Below are positions 43,404 through 53,222 of a DNA stretch of 64,000 nucleotides, piece after piece. The DNA comes from Corynebacterium lactis RW2-5. Lineage in GTDB: Bacteria; Actinomycetota; Actinomycetes; Mycobacteriales; Mycobacteriaceae. Numbering within the stretch: the stretch's first letter is position 1; each line of letters opens with the position of its first letter. The notes under the pieces are model-generated. The model did no database searches. It was not told the DNA's origin and saw only the letters and a program-made list of their open reading frames with translations. The position numbers and the translations under genes are program-made. The DNA lies in NCBI RefSeq assembly GCF_001274895.1, contig NZ_CP006841.1, forward strand, positions 1,984,001 to 2,048,000, read 5' to 3'.

Positions 43404-44186
43404 TTATTCAACACCATAAGCAATGGGCAGGTTTCGACCCGTCTTAGGATCTTCCACCATGAGAGTCGAGATTCCGAATGCGCGTCGAATCAGCTCCGAA
43501 TCCAAAGTCTCCTGCGTCGGCCCCTGTTCGACGATGCGCCCATCGCGCAGCACAACCACATGGTCGGAATACTTCGCCGCGTGAGCCATGTCATGCACGA
43601 CCATCACGATCGTCCGCCCCTTGCGGTTTAGCTCCTGCACCAAGTCCAGAATCGCCAGCTGATGAGCGGGGTCGAGGAAGGTCGTCGGCTCGTCGAGAAG
43701 CATAATGTCGGTGTCTTGAGCCAAGGTCATGGCAATCCACATCCGCTGCCGCTGCCCGCCGGACAGCGCCATAGCATCCACGTCGAGGAATTCCTCGACG
43801 CCGGTCTGCCGGGCCGCCTGCGCGATTGCCGCGTGGTCTTTTTCGCTTAACGACGCAAACGCGCCCGCGTATGGGTAACGGCCAAAAGCGATGAGCTCGC
43901 GGACCGTCATCCCCTCCGGAACCACAGGCTGCTGTGGCAGAAAGGACAGGCGCCGAGCGAATTGTCGGGCCCCAAAGTCGGAGATTCGGCGCCCGTCCAG
44001 ATCTATCCCGCCGCTAACGGGGGTCAACTGCCTGCCAAGAACCTTCAGCAGTGTCGACTTTCCACTGCCGTTAGGGCCGATGAGAGCGGTAATCTTCCCG
44101 TCTGGGATTTCCAGCGTGACGTCTTTGACGATCAGCTCTGCGCCGTAGCCCGCCGACACTTCAGTGCAGGTAAGGGAGTTAGTCAT
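43404..44186 (-). CDS. Iron-siderophore/heme-type ABC transporter ATP-binding protein (FecE/FepC family)
   Basis: 260 aa. Walker A GPNGSGKSTLL (about residues 37-47), Q-loop LSFLPQQPVVPEG, signature ALSGGQRQRMWIAMTLAQ, Walker B DIMLLDEPTTFLD and H-switch VMVVHD. The close match to the FepC group and the two FecCD permeases and PF01497 binding protein beside it indicate uptake of a siderophore, heme or corrinoid. Last gene of a four-gene minus-strand operon. Confidence 0.94.
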   Translation of the reverse strand: MTNSLTCTEVSAGYGAELIVKDVTLEIPDGKITALIGPNGSGKSTLLKVLGRQLTPVSGGIDLDGRRISDFGARQFARRLSFLPQQPVVPEGMTVRELIAFGRYPYAGAFASLSEKDHAAIAQAARQTGVEEFLDVDAMALSGGQRQRMWIAMTLAQDTDIMLLDEPTTFLDPAHQLAILDLVQELNRKGRTIVMVVHDMAHAAKYSDHVVVLRDGRIVEQGPTQETLDSELIRRAFGISTLMVEDPKTGRNLPIAYGVE

Positions 44187-44192
44187 GTGCTT

Positions 44193-45176
44193 TTACTTCC
44201 TCTTCACGCTTGTTACTCGATGGACCAGGTAGATGAAATAGGGCGCGCCTGCAATCGCGATTAGCGCACCGACGGGAATCTCCGTCGGGGCAAACGCCCA
44301 ACGCCCCACGGCATCAGCCGCGACCACCAGGGCGGCGCCGGCCACGGCACCCACGGGAATCTGACGCGCAAGATTCTGGCCCACCAGTAGCTTCGCCGCG
44401 TGCGGGATAATCAGCCCGACGAAACCCAAAACGCCGGCTGCCGCCACCGCCGCCGAGCCACAGGCCACGGCGATGATCAACGCCAGGATTCGCAGCACGT
44501 TAGAACGCACCCCGATGCTGGCCATTGTTGAATCGTCCAGCACCAGGGTGTTGAAGTGGCGGGCTACCGCCATTGCCACAACGGCCCCGGCGACTACGAC
44601 CGGTGCAACAGTTAGGGCATCCGACATGGTGCGCGCGTACAAAGATCCCTTCAGCCAGGTCATCGCTGCACCGGCCTCGGGCGCCACGCGTACGAGCAAC
44701 AGCTGTGTTACCGCAGCGAGCCCTACGGACACGGCCACGCCAGTCAGCGCCAAACGCGCAGGATCGGCCACCGCCCGACCGGCTGTCGCGAAGACCGCCA
44801 ACGCCCCCAGGAGGGAACCAACGAACGCGATTGGGGTCAGCGCCAGTGGCGGCAGCGATCCGAAACCGAGGAGCGCAACGACCGCAGCCAGGCCTCCTCC
44901 TGCCGTAATCCCCAGAGTGTCTGGGGCCGCCAGCGGGTTACGCAACGCAGTTTGCAGCAGGCTTCCCGCCACGGCCATCCCTACGCCCGCCAGTACGCCG
45001 ACGACTATGCGCGGCATCCTGTAGCGCCAATAGAGGTTTTCCCCGGCTAGCAGCCCGGAGATGACGTCGGGAAGCGACTTCTGAACCGCTCCAATCCCCA
45101 TTCCGAGGAGGCAGGCCAGCACCAGAAAAGCAGTACTCACGACAAGCACTAGGGCAAAGCGACTCTTAGTGACCAC
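44193..45176 (-). CDS. FecCD-family ABC permease, subunit 2
   Basis: 327 aa with about 9-10 hydrophobic helices. YWRYRMPRIVVGVLAGVGMAVAGSLLQTALRNPLAAPDTLGITAGGGLAAVVALLGF is the FecCD signature (RNPLAxPDxLG), and AGVLGFVGLIIPHAAKLLVGQNLARQIPVGAVAGAALVVAADAVGRWAFAPTEIPVGALIAIAGAPYFIYLV the coupling end. GTG start at 45176 overlaps the preceding permease gene by 11 bp. Confidence 0.93.
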   Translation of the reverse strand: MVTKSRFALVLVVSTAFLVLACLLGMGIGAVQKSLPDVISGLLAGENLYWRYRMPRIVVGVLAGVGMAVAGSLLQTALRNPLAAPDTLGITAGGGLAAVVALLGFGSLPPLALTPIAFVGSLLGALAVFATAGRAVADPARLALTGVAVSVGLAAVTQLLLVRVAPEAGAAMTWLKGSLYARTMSDALTVAPVVVAGAVVAMAVARHFNTLVLDDSTMASIGVRSNVLRILALIIAVACGSAAVAAAGVLGFVGLIIPHAAKLLVGQNLARQIPVGAVAGAALVVAADAVGRWAFAPTEIPVGALIAIAGAPYFIYLVHRVTSVKRK

Positions 45177-46164
45177 GCCTGTGACCTCCCTTCCGAGCAG
45201 CCCCCATCGAACGGATTCCCCATAGCAGCAGCGGAACGCCCGCGATACCGGTGAGAATGCCCACCGGGGTCTCCGCGGGCGCCCAAAGCCACTGCCCTAG
45301 ACTGTCCGCCACAAGCAGCGTGGCCGCGCCCGTGGCAGCAGCCGCCACCAGGCTGTACCTGTGCGTGCGGCCAGCGATTCGCTGCGCGACGACGGCCGCA
45401 AGCAGCCCCAGGAAGCCAATCGGCCCGGCGGCCGCTACACATGTCGCGGTCAGCACGACGGCAGCAATGATTGCACTGACACGCACTCGCGCGGGATTCG
45501 CCCCGATCGCCCGGCTGACGGCGTCGCCAGTACCGAGGGCATCAAGGGCACGACCGCCCGCGGCGAGGACAGGAAAGATGAGCGCCAAAGCGATCATCGC
45601 CGGAACTAGGTCAGGCAGGCGAACTCCGGCGAGACGACCATTGAGCCAGGCCAGCACGGTGGTCAGCTGCGCTTCGTCCAAGACTAAGAAGATCGATGTC
45701 AGCGCGCTGAATACGGCCGATACAGCAATTCCCAGAAGGACCATCTTTTGCACCGCATTCGCGCAACCCGACTCTGGGCTGGACCCACGCATGCTCAGGG
45801 AAATGGTGAAGGCCGCGGCCGCACCACCGCCGATTAGAGCTCCGGGCAGGAGCAGCGCGCCGTTCGCAGATCCGGTGACGAACGACGCGGCAACGGCGCC
45901 GAATGCAGCGCCGGCATTGACACCGGTGATGTGCGGGTCGGCCAGCGGATTGGCAGTTGCGGTGCGCAGCACAACGCCGCCGACGCCGAGGCAGGCGCCG
46001 ACGACCACAGCTGCTAGAAGTCGATCACGGGTGAGGCTGCGTAACTCCTGGTAGAGCTGCGGGGCATCGGCAGGCGCCGACACCCCGGATAGTCGGTAGA
46101 GGCTGATTGCCGCGACAGCTACTACGCAGATGATTACGCATGCCCAAAAGGCACGGAACTTCAT
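45166..46164 (-). CDS. FecCD-family ABC permease, subunit 1
   Basis: 332 aa, about 9-10 helices. RLLAAVVVGACLGVGGVVLRTATANPLADPHITGVNAGAAFGAVAASFVTG, then GPIGFLGLLAAVVAQRIAGRTHRYSLVAAAATGAATLLVADSLGQWLWAPAETPVGILTGIAGVPLLLWGI. It forms the membrane heterodimer with the next gene. The stop/start of neighbours overlaps (1 bp with the binding protein, 11 bp with the second permease), so the set is one operon. Confidence 0.92.
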   Translation of the reverse strand: MKFRAFWACVIICVVAVAAISLYRLSGVSAPADAPQLYQELRSLTRDRLLAAVVVGACLGVGGVVLRTATANPLADPHITGVNAGAAFGAVAASFVTGSANGALLLPGALIGGGAAAAFTISLSMRGSSPESGCANAVQKMVLLGIAVSAVFSALTSIFLVLDEAQLTTVLAWLNGRLAGVRLPDLVPAMIALALIFPVLAAGGRALDALGTGDAVSRAIGANPARVRVSAIIAAVVLTATCVAAAGPIGFLGLLAAVVAQRIAGRTHRYSLVAAAATGAATLLVADSLGQWLWAPAETPVGILTGIAGVPLLLWGIRSMGAARKGGHRRGH

Positions 46165-47072
46165 TAGGAATTGATGATCTGATCCAGCATCGCCTCTGCG
46201 GCCAGCGGACCGCGGGAGCGCGACCAGGTGTCCTGCTCGACGTCGACAATGTTGCTAACAACATCTGCGTACGGGCTAGAGCGGAATCCCTCAGTATCGT
46301 TGTAGAGGTACATCACGTCGAGCTTCATGCCCGGGAGCTTGTCTCCGGTCAGCTCGGCGACATCGGTCTTGGACTCGATGGCGGACTTTTCTCCGTCATA
46401 GCCGTACTCGTAGCCTGCGGCGGTCAGCAGAGAGCCTGCGAAGGAATCCTTGACCCAGGTGTAGAGGGTGTTCTTGGACCAGCCGATAAGCGCTGCTCGT
46501 GTGCCCGGCTCGACCTTTTCCTTGGCCTTTGCAACCTTGTCCTCGATACGGGCGCGGACTTCCTTAGCCTTGTCCTCGGCACCAACCTTGGTCGCAATGT
46601 CGTCCATCGCATCGAGCACCTCAGTGTAGGAGGTGTCGCCGTAGGCCTCGGTCGGGGCGATCTCCTTCAGCTGGTCCATGATGGATGCCTGTCGGGTGGG
46701 ACTCGCCAGAATCAGGTCCGGCTCGAGCGACTGGATAACCTCCAGGTTCGGCTGCTTCGCCTGCCCCACCGACGTAATGCCGTCGAGCTTGCCCTCGAGG
46801 GTCTTGGGAGCGGCGGACTTGCCAATCTCGACAATACCGACCGGCTTAACACCGAGCGCGTGGAGAATTTCTTCGTAACGCCAGTCGAGGGCGACAACAC
46901 GGACGGAGGAAGGATCTTTCTTCTCCCCCTCCGCGGAGCCTCCTTCAGCCCCCTGCCCACTGGCGCATCCGGCTAGGACTAGCGCCAGGGCGAGGGTCAT
47001 TGCAATAATGGCGGCGAGAGCTGGAGCGCGGCGAGAATCGGCCACGTCCACTCGGTTTAGGTAATTTTGCAT
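46164..47072 (-). CDS. ABC transporter substrate-binding lipoprotein (PF01497, siderophore/heme type)
   Basis: 302 aa from ATG 47072, or slightly shorter from GTGs about 7-9 codons in. Signal sequence RRAPALAAIIAMTLALALVLAGC with lipobox LVLAGC (lipidated Cys about residue 36), then a Gly/Glu linker. The binding domain has VRVVALDWRYEEILHALGVKPVGI, LEVIQSLEPDLILAS and a long linking helix (EDKAKEVRARIEDKVAKAKEKVE), typical of class III metal-siderophore binding proteins. First gene of the importer operon. Confidence 0.92.
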   Translation of the reverse strand: MQNYLNRVDVADSRRAPALAAIIAMTLALALVLAGCASGQGAEGGSAEGEKKDPSSVRVVALDWRYEEILHALGVKPVGIVEIGKSAAPKTLEGKLDGITSVGQAKQPNLEVIQSLEPDLILASPTRQASIMDQLKEIAPTEAYGDTSYTEVLDAMDDIATKVGAEDKAKEVRARIEDKVAKAKEKVEPGTRAALIGWSKNTLYTWVKDSFAGSLLTAAGYEYGYDGEKSAIESKTDVAELTGDKLPGMKLDVMYLYNDTEGFRSSPYADVVSNIVDVEQDTWSRSRGPLAAEAMLDQIINS

Positions 47073-47090
47073 AACCTAATATTGCAATTA
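47066..47090. promoter_or_regulatory. DtxR-like half-sites at the ABC importer start
   Basis: TTAGGT and ACCTAA are present as an inverted pair, matching the half-sites of the DtxR/IdeR iron box, but the spacing is 11 nt instead of the usual 7. They overlap the first codons if ATG 47072 is used, and lie directly upstream if a later GTG is used. Iron control is plausible but unproven. Confidence 0.35.
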
Positions 47091-47202
47091 CCACCTAACC
47101 TGGCGCAACTATTTGATTCTGCTCTTAATCCGACGAGCCCCTCGCCCCTGCCCCGCAGTTGCCCGTTCTCCCCAATCCGGACACTGTGCCAATATTGAGG
47201 CT

Positions 47203-47799
47203 ATGAATCCACTCCTGGTCGTCGGCCTCGGCAACCCTGGCCCAAATTATGAACTCACCCGCCACAATGTGGGCCAGCTGGTCCTCGATGAACTGGCATC
47301 CCGCACGTCGCCGATGCCCTCGTCGTTTAGCGCTCATAAGAAGTCCAACGCCATGATTGTGCAGACCAGGTGGAATACTGCCGACGGCGGCGAGCGCCAG
47401 GTCATCCTCGCCAAGCCTCGCAGCTACATGAACCTCTCCGGCGGACCTATCGCCGCGCTGGCGAAGTTCTTCAATGTTGCGCCTACTGATGTCGTCGTGG
47501 TCCACGACGAGCTCGACCTCGGCCCGGGGGTTATCCGACTAAAGCGCGGAGGCGGGGAAAACGGACATAACGGCCTTCGTTCCACCTCGAAGTCCCTGGG
47601 CACTAAAGATTATGTGCGGGTACGCGTAGGCATTGGCCGCCCGCCGGGGCGCCAGGATCCGGCTGACTTCGTGCTGCGTAACTTCAGCGCGAGGGAGCGC
47701 GAGGAGCTCGCGTTTACCGTTGCCACGGCAGCCGATGCCGTGGAGCTCATCGCAAGCCACGGCCTTGAGATCGCACAGAATCAGGTGCACGCGCGATGA
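47203..47799 (+). CDS. pth: Peptidyl-tRNA hydrolase
   Basis: 198 aa from ATG 47203; the longer frame is not needed. [29 protein letters not shown] (catalytic His in TRHNVG, about residue 22), [86 protein letters not shown]. Recycles peptidyl-tRNAs that drop off the ribosome. Its stop overlaps the next start (ATGA). Confidence 0.96.
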   Translation: MNPLLVVGLGNPGPNYELTRHNVGQLVLDELASRTSPMPSSFSAHKKSNAMIVQTRWNTADGGERQVILAKPRSYMNLSGGPIAALAKFFNVAPTDVVVVHDELDLGPGVIRLKRGGGENGHNGLRSTSKSLGTKDYVRVRVGIGRPPGRQDPADFVLRNFSAREREELAFTVATAADAVELIASHGLEIAQNQVHAR

Positions 47800-48938
47800 T
47801 TAACAAGTCGCACAAACCTCTCCGCGAGCGCCTCCAAGAGGACATCCCCTACCCCGTAATCGTCGCCGCAGCCTGGTCCGTGTGCCTTGTCTTTATCGCT
47901 GCTGGCCTGCTAGTCGTCGGCAAAATTGTGGGTCGAATCTCTATGGTTCTCATTCCGCTGGCCATCGCCTTGCTTATCTGCGCCATGCTGGATCCGCTAA
48001 ATCGCGTACTTCACCGCCGCGCCCGCCTCAGCCGCGGGATGGCAGCACTGGTGGCAGAAGTATTTTTCTTCACCATCGTCACCGCTGCTTTTACTCTCGC
48101 GATCGAGCGACTGACTTCCGGATTCCGCGATCTTTTCCACGGCGCGCAAAAGGGCATCAACCAGATAATCGACTGGCTCGAAAATGGGCCCCTACATATT
48201 CGCGTGCCGCAGAACTCCCAGCTGGTCGCGCGCCTGGACTCGTTGACCTCAGGCGGCACGGAATCGCCGTTGTTTTCCGGGGCCGTGAAGGTCGGCACAA
48301 CCACAGCCGACTTTGTCGCCGGGCTGCTCATCTGCCTGATTGCGACGTTCTTCTTCCTCTACCAGGGCGAGCGGATTTGGCGCTTCCTCCTGAACTTCCT
48401 CCCCTCCCACTCCCGCTTGCCGACGCACGAGGCGGCCCGGCGCGGCTGGGTCAGCCTGGGTTCCTATGCACGTGCACAGCTGGCGGTAGCGGGTATCAAC
48501 GCTGTTGGAATCGGCCTCGGAGCCTGGGCGCTGGGGCTGCCGCTGGTCATCCCGATCACCGTCATCGTCTACCTAATGTCCTTCATCCCCATTGTTGGGG
48601 CGTTCCTATCCGGTTTCGTAGCCGTCCTGATTGCCTTCGTAGATAAGGGATTCTGGATGGCCATGGCGATGCTGGCGGTCGTACTAATCGTCCACTTCAT
48701 CGAGGCCAATGTGCTGCACCCGTTCCTGATGGGCCACGCGGTCAGCGTGCACCCGCTGGCCGTAATTGTCGCGGTTGCCGCGGGCACGTATCTCTTCGGG
48801 CTGCCGGGCGCTCTGTTCGCCGTCCCGCTCGTCGCTACGCTGAATAGCTCGGTGCGCTACTTGGTAGGCAAAGACCCCTTCCCGGAGCTTTCGCGGGACC
48901 GGGAAGGGGCCGAGGTTCGGGAGGGCTGCAAGGCCTAG
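47796..48938 (+). CDS. AI-2E family transporter (PerM/YdiK-like)
   Basis: 380 aa with about 8 hydrophobic segments. The membrane arrangement ([25 protein letters not shown] at the N-terminus, then [21 protein letters not shown], and late [87 protein letters not shown]) is the AI-2E/PerM signature. Members are linked to Na+/H+ exchange or autoinducer export; the function here is open. Translationally coupled to pth. Confidence 0.88.
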   Translation: MINKSHKPLRERLQEDIPYPVIVAAAWSVCLVFIAAGLLVVGKIVGRISMVLIPLAIALLICAMLDPLNRVLHRRARLSRGMAALVAEVFFFTIVTAAFTLAIERLTSGFRDLFHGAQKGINQIIDWLENGPLHIRVPQNSQLVARLDSLTSGGTESPLFSGAVKVGTTTADFVAGLLICLIATFFFLYQGERIWRFLLNFLPSHSRLPTHEAARRGWVSLGSYARAQLAVAGINAVGIGLGAWALGLPLVIPITVIVYLMSFIPIVGAFLSGFVAVLIAFVDKGFWMAMAMLAVVLIVHFIEANVLHPFLMGHAVSVHPLAVIVAVAAGTYLFGLPGALFAVPLVATLNSSVRYLVGKDPFPELSRDREGAEVREGCKA

Positions 48939-48941
48939 CCC

Positions 48942-50393
48942 TTACAGTTCGTCCAGGTGCTTGCGCTTCGGGTAGACGCGCGGGCGAGCGCCGAGAATTT
49001 CCTCAGCGATGCGGATGACCTGGTTGGAGTAACCGAACTCGTTGTCGTACCAGACGTAGAGGACCAGGTGCTTGCCCTTGGCGATGGTCGCCAGACCATC
49101 GACAACGCCGGCGTGAGTGGAGCCGACAAAGTCGGTGGAGACAACCTCCGGGGAATGAATGTAGTCAATCTGCTGGCGCAGGACCGACTTCAGGGAGACC
49201 TCGCGGAGGTAGTTGTTGACCTCGTCGCGCTCGACCTCGTTCTCCAGGGTCAGGTTCAGCACTGCCATGGAGACATCAGGGGTGGGGACGCGAATGGCGT
49301 TGCCGGTCAGCTTGCCCTCGAACTCGGGCAGGGCCTTCGAAACTGCCTTGGCGGCGCCGGTCTCGGTGAGAACCATGTTCAGGGTGGCGGCGCGGCCACG
49401 ACGGGAGCCCTTGTGGAAGTTGTCGATTAGGTTCTGGTCATTGGTGAAGGAGTGGACGGTCTCAACGTGGCCGTGCTCGACGCCCCACTTGTCGTTGACT
49501 ACCTTCAGCACCGGGGTGATTCCGTTGGTGGTGCAGGACGCTGCCGACAGAATCTGATCAGACTCTTCAATGTCGGTGTGGTTGATGCCGTAGACGATGT
49601 TCTTCAGATCACCCTTACCCGGGGCGGTCAGCAGAACTTTGGCAACGCCCTTGGACTTCAGGTGCTGGGACAGGCCCTCGCGATCGCGCCAGCGACCGGT
49701 GTTGTCAATGACCAGGGCGTTGTCGATACCGTACTCGGTGTAGTCGACGGTAGCCGGGTCATTCGAGTAGATGACCTGAATCGGGGTGCCATTAGCCCAG
49801 ATGGTGTTGTTCTCGCGGTCGACGGAAATGGTGCCGTCAAACGCACCGTGAACGGAGTCACGGCGCAGCAGGGACGCACGCTTGACGATGTCATCCTCAC
49901 CATTCTGGCGAACGACGATGGCACGCAGACGTGGGCCGTTGAACAGGGCTTCGCGGGAGAGCAGAATACGGGCCAGCAGGCGACCGATGCGACCGAAGCC
50001 GTAGAGGACAATGTCAGTCTTCGGGGTATTCGAGCCGGTACCGATGACATCAGCCAACTCGCGGTCCAGGAATGCACGCAGGTCACCGCCCTCTTCTTCG
50101 AACTGGGTAGCGAGGGCACCAAGATCAATGGAGGCGGTGCCGAGGTCCATCTTGACCAGTTCCTGCAGAATCGGCAGGGTCTGGTCCAACGGCAGCTCCT
50201 GGGAAGTGATGCGGCGGGCGTAGCGGTGCGACTTAATAATGTCGGTTTCGGTCGCATTCTCCAGGCGGCGGCCGAAAATCGAGGTCACAACGTTATTGTT
50301 ACGGCGCAGCTGGCCCAGGAGGGGAATCATCTGCTCGGCGATGCCAATACGCTCGTTCCATTCATTGCTCTTAATTGGGGCCGATTCCGGCAT
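48942..50393 (-). CDS. gapB: Glyceraldehyde-3-phosphate dehydrogenase, long GapB/GapX type
   Basis: 483 aa, much longer than glycolytic GapA (about 335). A 125-residue N-terminal extension (ending SNTPKTDIVLYGFGRIGRLLARIL, where the Rossmann domain starts at about 127) is followed by the catalytic SAASCTTNGITPVLKVV with Cys287 and by NDQNLIDNFHKGSRRGRAATLNMVLTETGAAKAVSKALPEFEGKLTGNAIRVPTPDVSMAVL. The size and adjacency to pth resemble C. glutamicum GapB, the NADP-linked gluconeogenic enzyme. AGGAGG lies 6 nt before the ATG. Confidence 0.93.
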   Translation of the reverse strand: MPESAPIKSNEWNERIGIAEQMIPLLGQLRRNNNVVTSIFGRRLENATETDIIKSHRYARRITSQELPLDQTLPILQELVKMDLGTASIDLGALATQFEEEGGDLRAFLDRELADVIGTGSNTPKTDIVLYGFGRIGRLLARILLSREALFNGPRLRAIVVRQNGEDDIVKRASLLRRDSVHGAFDGTISVDRENNTIWANGTPIQVIYSNDPATVDYTEYGIDNALVIDNTGRWRDREGLSQHLKSKGVAKVLLTAPGKGDLKNIVYGINHTDIEESDQILSAASCTTNGITPVLKVVNDKWGVEHGHVETVHSFTNDQNLIDNFHKGSRRGRAATLNMVLTETGAAKAVSKALPEFEGKLTGNAIRVPTPDVSMAVLNLTLENEVERDEVNNYLREVSLKSVLRQQIDYIHSPEVVSTDFVGSTHAGVVDGLATIAKGKHLVLYVWYDNEFGYSNQVIRIAEEILGARPRVYPKRKHLDEL

Positions 50394-50496
50394 GAATCCT
50401 CCTGGGCTGAAAAATATGAGAGAAAACTCTGAGTGAGAAATATGAGTTCACCCTCAAAATACCCGGATTTACCAGCAACGGTCAGGAGGGAACCTC

Positions 50497-50520
50497 GCCG
50501 TGCCGTTTTTGTGGCACGGC
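50497..50520. other. Hairpin in the gapB/HAD divergent region
   Basis: GCCGTGCC and GGCACGGC form a perfect 8-bp stem with an 8-nt loop (GTTTTTGT) about 104 bp upstream of gapB. There is no T run beyond the stem; it may be a regulator site or leader hairpin of gapB. Confidence 0.45.
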
Positions 50521-50587
50521 CATCACCTTAATGGGGGTAATAGCATTCACGGCGTCGGCGAGAAAAAGCACGGTTACAATTAAACCC

Positions 50588-51490
50588 ATGCTGGAAAACG
50601 CCTCGCCGAGCTCGAACTCTACGCCTCAATCACAGAATCCCTACCGCCTCGTCGTCACCGATATGGACGGCACGCTGCTGAATGAGGACAAAGAGGTTCC
50701 CGATTCGTTCTGGCCGGTCGTCAATCAACTCCTGGAGCGCGGCATCCACTTCGCCCCGGCGTCGGGCCGACAGTACGCGACCCTGGCCCACCAGTTCTCC
50801 CCCATTGCGAATCACATCCCCATCATTGCCGAGAACGGAAACTACGTCGCATGTTCCGGCGAGACCGTTTCGGTGACCAGCATCGACCACGGCGTCGTAA
50901 AGCAGCTGGTCCACGAGATCCGCAGATTCAACGAGTCCCAAGTCGAGCAGGAGCGGACCCCACTTTCCGTCATCATCTGCGGCGCGACCAGCGCCTACGT
51001 CGAGTTCTTCCCCCCTCACTTCGGAATCGCCGAGAGCGTGCAGCGCAGCCAATTCGAAGAGGCCAGCAAGTACTACCTGAAGTTGCAGAAGGTAAATGAT
51101 GTGATTGATGCGGCAGCGGAAGATGACATCGTCAAGGTCGCCATCTTCGACCCCTACGATGTCGAAGACGAAACGGCGCCTCGTCTGCGCGCAGTCAGCG
51201 ACGAGCTACGCGCCGTCGTGTCCGGCGCCCACTGGCTGGACCTCATCGACTCCAGCACCAACAAGGGCACGGCACTCGGCGAGCTGCAGAAGGCGCTAGG
51301 AGTGGCCAAGGAGGAGACGCTGTGTTTCGTCGATTATCTCAACGATCTCGAGTTGATCGACTACTCCGGCCGCTCCTTCGCGATGGAAAACGGGCACCCC
51401 GAGATCAAACGCCGCGCCACCGATATCGCGCCGACGAACGCCGAAGAGGGCGTGATTGTGACGTTGAAGGCGCTGTTCGACCTGGATTAG
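50588..51490 (+). CDS. HAD-superfamily (Cof-like) phosphatase
   Basis: 300 aa from ATG 50588. Motif I RLVVTDMDGTLLNEDKEVP (nucleophile Asp about residue 25), motif II FAPASGRQYATL, motif III Lys in SSTNKGTALGELQKALG, and motif IV CFVDYLNDLELI, where the usual GDxxND is changed to VDYLND (Asp pair kept). Type IIB cap. Hydrolyses sugar or nucleotide phosphates. The perfect -10 TACAAT (50575-50580) ends 7 nt before the ATG and there is no Shine-Dalgarno, so a leaderless mRNA is likely. Confidence 0.88.
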   Translation: MLENASPSSNSTPQSQNPYRLVVTDMDGTLLNEDKEVPDSFWPVVNQLLERGIHFAPASGRQYATLAHQFSPIANHIPIIAENGNYVACSGETVSVTSIDHGVVKQLVHEIRRFNESQVEQERTPLSVIICGATSAYVEFFPPHFGIAESVQRSQFEEASKYYLKLQKVNDVIDAAAEDDIVKVAIFDPYDVEDETAPRLRAVSDELRAVVSGAHWLDLIDSSTNKGTALGELQKALGVAKEETLCFVDYLNDLELIDYSGRSFAMENGHPEIKRRATDIAPTNAEEGVIVTLKALFDLD

Positions 51491-51575
51491 TGCCACACGG
51501 TATTCTCGAAAGGTTGAAAGGTTGAACGCCGACTCGACCGAAAATCTCGACTGACTCAGGAAGCGAAATACCCCA

Positions 51576-53222
51576 GTGACCTCCCTCGCCGAAGAAGCAG
51601 CACGCCGCCGGACATTCGCCGTTATCGCGCACCCGGATGCCGGTAAGTCCACGCTGACCGAGGCCCTGGCCCTGCACGCACACGTCATCTCCGAGGCTGG
51701 TGCCGTCCACGGCAAGGCCGGCCGCAAGGCGACCGTGTCCGACTGGATGGAGATGGAAAAAGACCGAGGCATCTCGATCGCCTCGTCCGCGCTGCAGTTC
51801 GAGTACCAGCCGGAGGGCCACGACGGCGAGCCCTACATGATTAACCTCGTGGACACCCCCGGCCACGCGGACTTCTCCGAGGACACCTACCGCGTGCTCA
51901 CCGCGGTCGATGCCGCAGTCATGCTTGTCGACGGTGCCAAGGGCCTCGAGCCGCAGACGCTGAAGCTGTTCCGTGTCTGCAAGACCAACGGAATCCCGAT
52001 TGTCACCGTTATTAATAAGTGGGACCGACCGGGCAAGGCCCCTCTGGAACTGATGGATGAGATTGTCGCCGAAATCGGCTTGCAGCCTACCCCGCTGTAC
52101 TGGCCGGTCGGCGAGGCCGGCGACTTCCGTGGCCTGCTCGAGCGCGGCGAAGACGGCGAAGCCAAACAGTTCATCGGCTTCGAACGCACGGCGGGTGGTG
52201 CGACGATTGCTAGCGAGCGTCACCTCTCCCCCGAGTCGGCCGCAGCCGAGCAGGGAGACGCCTGGGAGACCGCAGCCGAGGAGTCCGAGCTGCTCTCCGC
52301 AGACGGTGCTGACCACGATCAGGAGATGTACCTGGCCGGCGATACCTCCCCGGTTATCTTCGCCTCCGCCATGCTGAACTGGGGTGTCCACCAGATTTTG
52401 GACACCCTGTGTGAGCTGGCTCCTGCTCCCGCCGCACGCGAATCGGACCCGGCTGCGGTGGAGGCAGCGTCGGCAAGCGGGCAGGCGGCGATTGCCGAAA
52501 AGCGCGAGCCGACCGACGAGTTCTCCGGCGTGGTGTTCAAAGTGCAGGCCGGAATGGATGCGCACCACCGCGACAAGCTGGCGTTCATGCGCGTCGTCTC
52601 CGGCGAGTTCGACCGAGGCATGCAGGTCACGCACGCGCAGTCGGGGCGTTCCTTTTCCACGAAGTACGCGCTGACCGTGTTCGGTCGTACCCGCTCGACG
52701 GTGGAGACCGCTTTCCCTGGCGATATCGTCGGCCTGGTCAACGCGGGTTCACTAGCCCCCGGCGACACCATCTACTCGGGCCACAAGGTGCAGTTCAAGC
52801 CGATGCCGCAATTCGCGCCGGAGCACTTCCGCACGCTGCGCGCGAAGAGCCTGGGCAAGTACAAGCAGTTCCGCAAGGCCATCGACCAGCTCGATGCCGA
52901 GGGCGTGGTGCAGATTCTGCGCAATGACGCCCGCGGCGATGCGGCTCCGGTCATGGCGGCCGTCGGCCCGATGCAGTTCGAGGTCATGATGGCGCGGATG
53001 GAAAACGAGTACAACGTCGAAACCGTCGCCGAGCCAATCCCCTACTCCGTCGCGCGCCGCACCGACGAGGAGACCGCGCCGGAGCTAGCGAAGCAGCGTG
53101 GCGTGGAGATTTTCACGCGCTCCGACGGCGCGCTGATCGCCCTGTTCGGCGACAAGTGGAAGCTCTCCTTCATTGAAAAGGAGCACCCGGAGTTCACCCT
53201 GGAGACGCTGGTCGCCGACTAG
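51576..53222 (+). CDS. prfC: Peptide chain release factor 3
   Basis: 548 aa from GTG 51576. GTPase that ejects RF1/RF2 after termination. G1 AHPDAGKSTLTEAL (about 17-30), GISIASSALQFEY (switch I), G3 DTPGHADFSEDTYR, G4 NKWDRPG; then the RF3-specific GDTIYSGHKVQFKPMPQFAPEHFRTLRAKSLGKYKQFRKAIDQLDAEGVVQIL and AVGPMQFEVMMARMENEYNVE. Two Ala/Glu/Ser-rich insertions (about residues 205-245 and 285-310) distinguish it from the E. coli protein. Convergent by 4 bp with the next gene. Confidence 0.96.
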   Translation: MTSLAEEAARRRTFAVIAHPDAGKSTLTEALALHAHVISEAGAVHGKAGRKATVSDWMEMEKDRGISIASSALQFEYQPEGHDGEPYMINLVDTPGHADFSEDTYRVLTAVDAAVMLVDGAKGLEPQTLKLFRVCKTNGIPIVTVINKWDRPGKAPLELMDEIVAEIGLQPTPLYWPVGEAGDFRGLLERGEDGEAKQFIGFERTAGGATIASERHLSPESAAAEQGDAWETAAEESELLSADGADHDQEMYLAGDTSPVIFASAMLNWGVHQILDTLCELAPAPAARESDPAAVEAASASGQAAIAEKREPTDEFSGVVFKVQAGMDAHHRDKLAFMRVVSGEFDRGMQVTHAQSGRSFSTKYALTVFGRTRSTVETAFPGDIVGLVNAGSLAPGDTIYSGHKVQFKPMPQFAPEHFRTLRAKSLGKYKQFRKAIDQLDAEGVVQILRNDARGDAAPVMAAVGPMQFEVMMARMENEYNVETVAEPIPYSVARRTDEETAPELAKQRGVEIFTRSDGALIALFGDKWKLSFIEKEHPEFTLETLVAD

